Origin: Epsilonproteobacteria bacterium UBA6211 | GTDB lineage: Bacteria > Campylobacterota > Campylobacteria > Campylobacterales > Arcobacteraceae | DNA length: 13,441 nucleotides | NCBI GenBank assembly: GCA_002421845.1 | Contig: DISL01000067.1 | Location: 1-13,441, forward strand | Reading direction: 5' to 3' | Part shown: positions 6,994 to 13,441 of the stretch, piece by piece | Position numbering within the stretch: the first letter of the stretch is position 1 | Layout: each line of letters starts with the position of its first letter | Translations under genes and position numbers: made by a program | Notes under the pieces: model-generated | What the model saw: the letters and a program-made list of their open reading frames with translations, nothing else | Told to the model about the DNA's origin: nothing | Databases searched by the model: none

Positions 6994-8129
6994 TGATACC
7001 ATTTAATAAGCCACCTCTTACAGGAAATGAAGAAAAATATGTTTTAGAGTCAATAAAAAGTAATAAAATCTCAGGGGATGGAGAGTTTACAAAAAGATGC
7101 CACAAATGGTTTGAAGAAAAACTAAATTGTAAAAAAGCACTTCTTACTACAAGTTGTACACATGCACTTGAGATGGTAGCGATTTTGCTTGATATAAAAG
7201 ATGGTGATGAAGTTATCATGCCATCATATACTTTTGTAAGCACGGCTAATGCTTTTGTTCTTCGAGGAGCAAAAATAGTATTTGTAGATATAAGACCTGA
7301 TACTATGAATATAGATGAGACAAAAATAGAGCAAGCCATAACAGATAAAACAAAAGTAATAGTGCCAGTACACTATGCAGGTGTTGGGTGTGAGATGGAT
7401 ACTATAATGGATATTGCAAATAGGCATAATCTATTTGTAGTGGAAGACGCAGCTCAAGGGATGATGAGTAGTTACAAAGGTAAAGCTCTTGGAACTATTG
7501 GTCATCTTGGAGCATTTAGTTTTCATGAAACCAAAAACTATACAAGTGCAGGAGAAGGTGGACTACTTATTATTAATGATGAAAGATTTAAAGAAAGAGC
7601 AGAGATCATAAGAGAAAAAGGGACAAATAGAAGCTTGTTTTTTAGAGGTATGGTAGATAAATACTCTTGGGTAGATGTAGGAAGTAGTTATCTTATGAAT
7701 GATGTGAGTGCAGCATATCTTTGGGGCAACTTAGAAAAAGCTGATGAGATCAATGAAAATAGATTAGCTACTTGGCAAAAGTATTATGATGGATTTAAAG
7801 AACTTAAAGATAAAGGCTTGATAGAGTTGCCAACTCTTCCAAATGGTTGCATCCATAATGCACATATGTTTTATCTAAAAGTGAAAGATTTAGAAGAAAG
7901 AACAACTTTATTAGAATATCTCAAACAAAATGGTATTTTAGCAGTATTTCATTATGTACCGTTACACTCGGCACCTGCAGGAGTTAAGTTTGGAAGATTT
8001 GATGGAGTTGATAAGTTCACAACTAGTGAGAGTGAAAAGCTTATAAGAGTTCCATTGTTTTATGGTATACAAGATGAGGAAATAAAACATATCGTATCTA
8101 CAGTAGAAAGGTTTTTTGATAATGAATAA
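6993..8129 (+). CDS. wecE: dTDP-4-amino-4,6-dideoxygalactose transaminase (DegT/DnrJ/EryC1/StrS family)
   Basis: PLP-dependent enzyme that aminates dTDP-4-dehydro-6-deoxyglucose with glutamate to give dTDP-4-amino-4,6-dideoxygalactose (Fuc4N). The 378 residues follow E. coli WecE/RffA from memory almost end to end. MIPFNKPP is at the N-terminus, GDEVIMPSYTFVSTANAFVL at 71-90, PVHYAGVGCEMDTI at 125-138, VVEDAAQG with Asp152 at 149-156, and SFHETKNYT with the PLP-binding Lys181 at 176-184. EKGTNRS, SSYLMND and FHYVPLH also match. That closeness favours Fuc4N over the Qui4N-type aminotransferases. RfbB upstream supplies the substrate. The start overlaps the darG stop, although functionally the gene belongs with rfbA, rfbB and the formyltransferase that lie before the toxin-antitoxin genes. 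Confidence 0.95.
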   Translation: MIPFNKPPLTGNEEKYVLESIKSNKISGDGEFTKRCHKWFEEKLNCKKALLTTSCTHALEMVAILLDIKDGDEVIMPSYTFVSTANAFVLRGAKIVFVDIRPDTMNIDETKIEQAITDKTKVIVPVHYAGVGCEMDTIMDIANRHNLFVVEDAAQGMMSSYKGKALGTIGHLGAFSFHETKNYTSAGEGGLLIINDERFKERAEIIREKGTNRSLFFRGMVDKYSWVDVGSSYLMNDVSAAYLWGNLEKADEINENRLATWQKYYDGFKELKDKGLIELPTLPNGCIHNAHMFYLKVKDLEERTTLLEYLKQNGILAVFHYVPLHSAPAGVKFGRFDGVDKFTTSESEKLIRVPLFYGIQDEEIKHIVSTVERFFDNE

Positions 8130-9849
8130 AAAACTTGTATTGGCTATTTCAGGTCAAATAGTTCGAGAAAATTCAGCCAATCTTATGAATTTTTGGAAAG
8201 GTTTTATAAATATTCAAAGAGCAATCCACAACATAGATGAACTCAAAATAGTAGCTCATAGCTGGAATCCAGAGTATGATAATCTTGTGAAAAATGTTTA
8301 TAACATAGATATTTTAGAATCTGAAATTCAAAAAAATTTTGCAAAAGAATATATGCCTTTACTTAATCCTATTGATAGGTTTGAAAATGGACTAAAAAGA
8401 TTTAACTCTACTTGGAAAAGAGTTTCATATCAAGCAATTTTAGGGAATGCAACTTCTAGGACAAAAGCAGTTAAATTATTAAAACAACTAATTCTTGGTA
8501 ATCATGATAAAGTCTTGGCTGTGCGATGGGATGCAGGTTGTTCAGGAAGTAAAGAAGTGAATGTAATTAATTATGATGATTCGTTGGATGATAATTATTT
8601 TTATATCTCTTATTATAGTGAAGTTGATGAGGGATATGCTGATATGTGGTTTTTGGCACCTTATAAATATGCTAAAAAATTTGAAAACTATAAAAATTAT
8701 GTTTTGGAAAGTTTTAGTGAAAAAAATGATTATTTTAATAATTTTACAAAAAATGGTTGGTTTTTAGCTCTTGAAAAAAACAATAAATTATTTGTGCTTA
8801 ATCAATATAAAAATGCTATTTTAAGAAAAATACTAAATAGATTTCCTTTTGAATTATTTAAAAAAATATTGCCATTTTTGTCAAATAAAATCACAGGACT
8901 TCAGCAAAAAATCAAAAATATTATAGAAACTCCTCAAATAACAGGTGAAAACTCACTATTGTTTGAGATAAAAACAGATGTAAAATTTCCTAATTATCAG
9001 GCATTGAACAACCATGCTATACTTAAATCGTTTATAAAAGACAATAACTTACGAGAAGATATAAGATTTTTAGATATCAAAGATTTTGAAAATTTACCAA
9101 AAGGCCAAATGATAAATCCTCTTGATTTTTGTTATGTGATATATAGTCACTCTTCTTTTGATGATTGTTGGGAAATGGCTATAAATCAAGCAAAAGAAAA
9201 CTTGCCAACTAATTGCAAAAAAATCTATTTGATATCTGAGGATTCTGATGCTACAAAAGAAAAGTTTGCTCAATATAATTTTGCAAATATAGAATTAGTC
9301 ACTTATAATTCTGATAGTCCATATACTGATAGATTGATTGAAGTATTTAGTAAAATTACTGATAAATTTAATCTTTGTTATTTTGTACATGAAGATATGC
9401 CTTTAATATCTAGTATTGATGAAATATATTTAAATACACTTTTGCATTTTATGAATAATTCAAATGAATATTATATAAAGCTCGTAGATACTTCATATGT
9501 GGATCAAAAAGAACCTCATGATTCATTTCCAGCACTTGTAAAAAACATGGGAGGATATAGTATATCGGTTCAAGCATCACTTATGAAACTTGATCATATG
9601 ATAAGCTTTTTGACAAATTTTCATACGGATATATATGGGTATGAACAGATTTGTACAAGATCAAACTTTACATTTAGTGCGGTACAAGGAACTAAAAAAA
9701 TCGGTAAATATTTACTTTTTAATGAGTCTTTTCCGCATATATCTACTGCCATATCAAAAGGTAAATGGTGTACAAGTGAATGGAGAAATGAGATAGAAGA
9801 GTTATCTAAAAAATATAATATAGATTTATCTTTGAGGGGGGAATGTTAA
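8122..9849 (+). CDS. Probable two-domain glycosyltransferase, family not recognised
   Basis: 575 residues, cytoplasmic, with no signal peptide or clear membrane helix. The ATG at 8122 is preferred to the TTG at 8116; GAAAGG at 8106-8111 is a plausible ribosome-binding site and the start overlaps the end of wecE. The N-terminal part (about 1-220) begins with a beta strand (KKLVLAISGQIV) and contains KVLAVRWDAG (130-139). A basic, helical linker follows (about 228-270). The C-terminal part (about 333-575) looks like a GT-A glycosyltransferase: FCYVIYSHSS at 336-345, KKIYLISED at 366-374, SPYTDRLIEVFSKI at 399-412, and FVHEDMPL at 421-428, where the ED pair could replace the usual DXD. Sugar and linkage cannot be predicted. 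The middle is visibly richer in A and T than rfbA-wecB. It ends in a G6 run shared with the next gene's ribosome-binding site. Confidence 0.62.
   Translation: MNKKLVLAISGQIVRENSANLMNFWKGFINIQRAIHNIDELKIVAHSWNPEYDNLVKNVYNIDILESEIQKNFAKEYMPLLNPIDRFENGLKRFNSTWKRVSYQAILGNATSRTKAVKLLKQLILGNHDKVLAVRWDAGCSGSKEVNVINYDDSLDDNYFYISYYSEVDEGYADMWFLAPYKYAKKFENYKNYVLESFSEKNDYFNNFTKNGWFLALEKNNKLFVLNQYKNAILRKILNRFPFELFKKILPFLSNKITGLQQKIKNIIETPQITGENSLLFEIKTDVKFPNYQALNNHAILKSFIKDNNLREDIRFLDIKDFENLPKGQMINPLDFCYVIYSHSSFDDCWEMAINQAKENLPTNCKKIYLISEDSDATKEKFAQYNFANIELVTYNSDSPYTDRLIEVFSKITDKFNLCYFVHEDMPLISSIDEIYLNTLLHFMNNSNEYYIKLVDTSYVDQKEPHDSFPALVKNMGGYSISVQASLMKLDHMISFLTNFHTDIYGYEQICTRSNFTFSAVQGTKKIGKYLLFNESFPHISTAISKGKWCTSEWRNEIEELSKKYNIDLSLRGEC
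9834..9841 (+). promoter_or_regulatory. Strong G-rich ribosome-binding site, also the 3' codons of the preceding gene
   Basis: GAGGGGGG lies 7 bases before the ATG at 9849 but only 1 base before the ATG at 9843, so 9849 is the better start for the next gene. The six Gs (9836-9841) also encode the penultimate residues of the upstream glycosyltransferase. Confidence 0.7.
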
Positions 9850-10652
9850 TGAGTAATGTTTTAGTCCCAAATGCACACGAACATTTAGATAATTTTAAAT
9901 TATTTTTAGAAACAAAAACACCATTTAGTTTTGTACGATTTAGTGATGGGGAGATAGAAATCCTTAGAAATAGATACTTAGAAATTGGTGGTGGAAAAAC
10001 AGTATTTCGAGGAAGAGAATTTAAAAATAGTTTTCCAGACTTTGATGCTAAAAAGTTTGATCCAAGAATCTATCAAAATATCAGAAAAGATTTACTCAGT
10101 TCCGCACTTTTTAGAGATAAAAAATTTTATAAAGGTATCCCAACTTCCCATAATGATGCTATAAAAGATAGAGAGTTTTTACTAAGGCTAAATGGCGGAT
10201 ATGAACTTAACATGACTTTTTCGGATCTATTTTTAAATTCAAATTATCTAAGATATAGAAAAGAGATTGTTCCACTGTTTGAAAGGTTTGAAAAGATTTT
10301 TGTGATAGCAAACTATAGAGCGAAGCTTTGTGGAATTTTACAAAAAGCACATCATATACATATACCCGATAACTTTTTTGCAACATATGATAATGTGATA
10401 AAAGAGGTTTATGAACAAATTGAAAATATACCAAATGATTCACTTGTACTTTCATCTGCTTCTTCACTATCTAATATTTTAGGTCATAGATTGTTTATGA
10501 AAAATAGTTCCATTACATTTTTAGATATTGGAACTTCTATCAATGATTTGCTGTCACTCAGTCATAATACAAGGGCTTATCATAGTGAAGAAAAATCATT
10601 TTTTCAAAAAATATTTTATAGAAACAAAAAAGGGTATGAGATCAAATGGTAA
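9849..10652 (+). CDS. GT-D fold glycosyltransferase (DUF1792-like)
   Basis: 267 residues from the 9849 start. The N-terminal motif FVRFSDGEIEILRNR (28-42) holds the Asp-x-Glu signature (DGE at 33-35) that defines the GT-D fold, known from streptococcal serine-rich-repeat glycosylation (DUF1792). A Rossmann-like centre (EKIFVIANYRAKLCGIL at 148-164) and a late strand with FLDIGTSINDLL (224-235) match the general pattern of that family. It would transfer a sugar from a nucleotide donor in the cytoplasm; the sugar is unknown. Its ATG overlaps the preceding TAA by one base (TAATG), and its end overlaps the next gene by seven bases, placing it firmly in the glycan operon. Confidence 0.8.
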   Translation: MSNVLVPNAHEHLDNFKLFLETKTPFSFVRFSDGEIEILRNRYLEIGGGKTVFRGREFKNSFPDFDAKKFDPRIYQNIRKDLLSSALFRDKKFYKGIPTSHNDAIKDREFLLRLNGGYELNMTFSDLFLNSNYLRYRKEIVPLFERFEKIFVIANYRAKLCGILQKAHHIHIPDNFFATYDNVIKEVYEQIENIPNDSLVLSSASSLSNILGHRLFMKNSSITFLDIGTSINDLLSLSHNTRAYHSEEKSFFQKIFYRNKKGYEIKW

Positions 10653-11533
10653 AAAAAGATGATTATAAAATAGCAGTAGTACTAAATGCATATAAACGAA
10701 CAGAGTATCTAGAACTACAACTTGATGCGATAGAAAACCAAACTATAAAACCAAATAGAATCTATGTATGGCAAAATAAAGGTGGAGTGATACCTGAACA
10801 TCTCAAATCTAGATTTATACTAGCTGAATGTTCTGATAATCTTGGGGTGTGGGCAAGATTTGCCTATGCACTCAATATTGATGCAGACTATATCTGTGTA
10901 TTTGATGATGATACTATTCCAGGGGAGAGATGGTTTGAAAATTGTATAAATACCATAAAAGAGCATGATGGACTACTTGGAACAAGGGGGCTTAGATATA
11001 TGAGTCCTAAAAGATATCATCCTTTTGAGCACTATGGCTGGGGAAACCCAAATGAAGAGACTATACAAGTAGATATCGTAGGGCATGCATGGTTTTTTAG
11101 AAGAGAACACTTAGCTATGTTTTGGAGTGAGATGCCACCACAAGATGCAAGCAAAATAGCTGGAGAAGATATTCATTTTTCATATATGCTTCAAAAGTTT
11201 GGTTTAGGGACATATGTACCACCACATCCAAAAGATGATTTGAGCCTTTGGGGAAGTTTACCTGAACATGGTAAAAAAATAGGAACCGATGAGAATGCTA
11301 TCTCATCTGATCAAACTGCACTTAGTAGGTTTGATATAGCACTTCAATATTACACTTCTAGGGGCTTTACACTTTGTCTTCGTTTAGGTGATAGGCTGAA
11401 AAATGGAATAGTGCTTGGTTCAGGTGTCAGGGGAAATAATACCATCAGAAATCTAGTTAATAAAAATCCAAAAATAAAAGCAAGTGCAAAATGGATTTTA
11501 ACAAAGTTAGAAAAAATTGGGATACATATCTAG
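10646..11533 (+). CDS. GT-A glycosyltransferase, family 2-like
   Basis: 295 residues. It starts with a typical GT-A donor-binding strand and loop (KIAVVLNAYKRTEYLELQL at 8-26) and has QTIKPNRIYVWQN (32-44). The metal-binding aspartates are in YICVFDDDTIPGERW (82-96), with DDD as the DXD. AGEDIHFSYMLQKFG (172-186) supplies the usual acidic acceptor-site pair and following helix. GHAWFFRREHL (146-156) resembles the sequence seen between those motifs in GT2 relatives. There is no membrane anchor. It probably adds one sugar in repeat-unit assembly; substrate unknown. The ATG lies inside the end of the preceding gene. A 15-base gap with a fresh ribosome-binding site follows. Confidence 0.77.
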   Translation: MVKKDDYKIAVVLNAYKRTEYLELQLDAIENQTIKPNRIYVWQNKGGVIPEHLKSRFILAECSDNLGVWARFAYALNIDADYICVFDDDTIPGERWFENCINTIKEHDGLLGTRGLRYMSPKRYHPFEHYGWGNPNEETIQVDIVGHAWFFRREHLAMFWSEMPPQDASKIAGEDIHFSYMLQKFGLGTYVPPHPKDDLSLWGSLPEHGKKIGTDENAISSDQTALSRFDIALQYYTSRGFTLCLRLGDRLKNGIVLGSGVRGNNTIRNLVNKNPKIKASAKWILTKLEKIGIHI

Positions 11534-11548
11534 ATATAAAGGAAAAAT

Positions 11549-12505
11549 ATGAAAAGTAATTTAAAAAAAGTCTTAAAAAAAATTTTGAAGCCAATGTTTA
11601 AAATTTTTGATCCAATGCAGATAGTTAATGTAAATGGGCATTCTTATATTGGTGATATGTTTGGGTTGAATTTTAAAGATTATATGTATGAAAATAATAT
11701 GAAAGAAATTCAGCAAAAATTAGAAAAAGATTTAGATGAAGAATCTATTGAAATTATTCGTAGAAAAATTGAAATTTTTAAAAATTTTCCTTTGTGGAAT
11801 ACTGTATATTCTAAGAATATAAGGAGCATTGATAAAAATATTATTTACAATGGTGAAGAAATTAAACAAGCGAAAAAATTTATAGAAGAAATTCCAAAGT
11901 TAAAGTCAAAATATCACTTAAAAACATATATTCCAGAAGTTGTTTATTATCATCATGGACTTAAATTAGTACCAGAAAAAGTATTACAATATATTGAAAA
12001 TAAAATATTTTTAGATTGTGGGGCATCATACGGAGATAGTGCAACTATTTTTATCAAAGATTATAGTCCTAGTTTAGTAAAGTCATTCGAAATGACAGAT
12101 AGTCCAACGATAGCTCAAAAAGAATATATAACAACACTTAAAGACAATGGGATTGTAAATAAATATGAGTTTATTTCAAAAGGTGTGACGGATAATTGTG
12201 ATAATGTATTAGGTTGTGAAATGACAACTATTGATAATTATTTATCAACTGAAACAGTTGGTTTAATTAAAATGGATATTGAAGGGGCTGCACCCTTTGC
12301 TATAAATGGTGCAGTAGAAACTATAAAAAGAGATCGACCAGTTTTGCTTATTGCATGTTATCATACTCCAAAAGAATTTTTTGAGATTAAACCATTTTTA
12401 GAAAGTTTAGATTTAAATTACAAATTTATGTTTAGAAATTTAAATTTAATTGATAATTTTGAACATGAAACTACATTAATTTGTGTACCTAGAGAAGTTT
12501 TCTGA
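11549..12505 (+). CDS. FkbM family methyltransferase
   Basis: 318 residues. The C-terminal half carries an S-adenosylmethionine-binding Rossmann fold: motif I is FLDCGASYGDS (154-164), TTIDNYL is at 226-232, and the FkbM-type motif GLIKMDIEGAAPFAINGA is at 238-255. A hydrophobic strand (RPVLLIACYH) follows. Such enzymes O-methylate sugars in many polysaccharide loci. The first 130 residues are a charged helical extension (KKVLKKILKPMFK, then KEIQQKLEKDLDEE) without a recognised domain. It has its own well-placed site, AAAGGA at 11538-11543, 5 bases before the ATG, and is separated from its neighbours rather than overlapping. Base composition is noticeably more AT-rich than in the preceding gene, which suggests a separate origin. 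Confidence 0.86.
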   Translation: MKSNLKKVLKKILKPMFKIFDPMQIVNVNGHSYIGDMFGLNFKDYMYENNMKEIQQKLEKDLDEESIEIIRRKIEIFKNFPLWNTVYSKNIRSIDKNIIYNGEEIKQAKKFIEEIPKLKSKYHLKTYIPEVVYYHHGLKLVPEKVLQYIENKIFLDCGASYGDSATIFIKDYSPSLVKSFEMTDSPTIAQKEYITTLKDNGIVNKYEFISKGVTDNCDNVLGCEMTTIDNYLSTETVGLIKMDIEGAAPFAINGAVETIKRDRPVLLIACYHTPKEFFEIKPFLESLDLNYKFMFRNLNLIDNFEHETTLICVPREVF

Positions 12506-12512
12506 TTTTAGA

Positions 12513-13441
12513 ATGAATTACAAAAATTTTATAAAATACATTCCTAAAAACTTACAAAAAAGAGTTATGTTTTTAATACCACTCTTAAGCTTATCAGGGA
12601 TTTTTGAGGTTGTATCTTTAGCTTTATTGATACCATTAATTAGTTTAGTGCTTCAGCCGTCAAATGATTCTTTTGTGATTAGTTTACTTGGTTTGACAAA
12701 CAGTACTGCTGCTGAAAAAATCATTGTAGTGTTTGGTATATTTATTGGGGTGATTATTTTAAAAGGTATTTTTGTTTATTTTGTTTCTAAATATACTTTT
12801 ACTACAGCTTTGAAAATCAAAGTATCGTTTCAAAACTTACTATTTAAAAACTATTTACAAAAAGATTTTATCAAGCATCTTGATTCTAATAGTGCTAATT
12901 ACTTAAGAAATATCACTACAGAGTGCCATCAGATTGAGGGTAGATTTATTATGCCTGGGCTTACATTAGTAGCAGAAGTTTTACCAGTATTATTTATAGT
13001 GGCATTTTTAGTGTATCTCAATCCATTAGGGGTACTAATAGCAACTGTAGTTTTTACACTATCTGGATTAATAATCACAAAAACTACATCAAAATATCTT
13101 AAAGCATATGGAAAAGAACAAATCCAAACTGACGGAATGCAAGTTAAGATCGCAAAAGAAGCATTTAGCAGTTTAAAAGAGATAGCTTTATATAAAAAAG
13201 ATGAACAGATTTCAAGAGTTTTTGAAAGCTATACCACTAAAAGTGCAGATTTAATCTCAAATGCATTAGCTCTAGGGCAGATACCAAAATTTGTCCTTGA
13301 AGTTGTAGGGCTTATGACTATTTCGCTTATAGCATATATTAGTTTTTCACAAGGGGCTACGGCAAATGAAGTTTTGATAGAGCTTGCTGTATTTATGGGA
13401 GCTATTGTGAAACTTCTACCATCAGCAAATAGAATAGTGAT
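12513..13441 (+). CDS. ABC exporter, membrane domain (PglK/MsbA-like flippase), 3' end outside window
   Basis: About 309 N-terminal residues are visible, from MNYKNFIKYIPKNLQKR to the window edge. Membrane segments appear near residues 18-47 (FLIPLLSLSGIFEVVSLALL), 70-93 (IVVFGIFIGVIILKGIFVYF), 150-195 (two segments around FIVAFLVYLNPLGVLIATVVF) and about 262-280. Between them lie the long cytoplasmic helices expected of an ABC exporter. The ATP-binding domain with Walker A and B would follow outside the window. The pattern is close to PglK/Wzk-type exporters, which flip undecaprenyl-linked oligosaccharides across the inner membrane. A lipid-linked glycan is therefore the likely cargo, but a generic MsbA-type exporter cannot be excluded. 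The ATG is 7 bases after the FkbM stop, with no strong ribosome-binding site. Confidence 0.85.
   Translation, partial: MNYKNFIKYIPKNLQKRVMFLIPLLSLSGIFEVVSLALLIPLISLVLQPSNDSFVISLLGLTNSTAAEKIIVVFGIFIGVIILKGIFVYFVSKYTFTTALKIKVSFQNLLFKNYLQKDFIKHLDSNSANYLRNITTECHQIEGRFIMPGLTLVAEVLPVLFIVAFLVYLNPLGVLIATVVFTLSGLIITKTTSKYLKAYGKEQIQTDGMQVKIAKEAFSSLKEIALYKKDEQISRVFESYTTKSADLISNALALGQIPKFVLEVVGLMTISLIAYISFSQGATANEVLIELAVFMGAIVKLLPSANRIV

Noticed and set aside
6878..7339. Minus-strand open frame spanning the darG-wecE junction
   Set aside because: Opposite two confidently identified genes, with no recognisable motifs; treated as a chance open frame.

Overview
The window is a single-strand, tightly packed surface-polysaccharide (O-antigen, capsule or glycan) biosynthesis operon from an AT-rich bacterium. 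The low GC, heavy use of AGA, ATA and TTA codons, the poly-G tract inside a sugar-modifying gene and the PglK-like ABC exporter together suggest Campylobacterota (Sulfurimonas, Arcobacter or Sulfuricurvum-like). That placement is an inference from style, not a database match. All 14 genes read on the + strand. Most junctions overlap or abut, and the largest gap (515-576) is 62 bases, so one long transcript is likely. No RNA genes, IS elements or CRISPR arrays are visible.

Layout: (1) 2-514 is the C-terminal end of a UDP-glucose 6-dehydrogenase. (2) 577-3646 holds nucleotide-sugar genes: rfbA and rfbB (dTDP-4-dehydro-6-deoxyglucose) and wecB (UDP-ManNAc). (3) 3646-5096 holds two acyl-type sugar modifiers, a left-handed beta-helix acyltransferase and a sugar N-formyltransferase-like gene carrying an 8-G tract. 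(4) 5114-6993 is an embedded defence or toxin-antitoxin island: a 62-residue unknown protein, then darT (DNA ADP-ribosyltransferase toxin) and darG (macrodomain antitoxin). (5) 6993-8129 is wecE, the dTDP-4-dehydro-6-deoxyglucose aminotransferase. (6) 8122-11533 holds three probable glycosyltransferases: a two-part unknown, a GT-D fold enzyme and a GT-A (family 2-like) enzyme. (7) 11549-12505 is an FkbM methyltransferase. (8) 12513 to the window end is the membrane part of an ABC exporter resembling PglK-type flippases.

How they fit: RfbA, RfbB and WecE would make dTDP-4-amino-4,6-dideoxygalactose, whose amino group is a natural target for the formyltransferase. rfbC and rfbD, needed for rhamnose, are absent from the window. 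WecB and the dehydrogenase would supply UDP-ManNAc and UDP-glucuronate. The glycosyltransferases would assemble these on a lipid carrier and the ABC protein would flip the product.

Most notable points: a DarTG module wired by overlapping start and stop codons into a glycan operon, with the wecE ribosome-binding site inside darG; an uncharacterised small gene directly before darT; a probable phase-variable poly-G switch in the formyltransferase, which also seems to lack the usual catalytic Asn; and a 6-G tract at which a +1 slip would fuse two glycosyltransferases.
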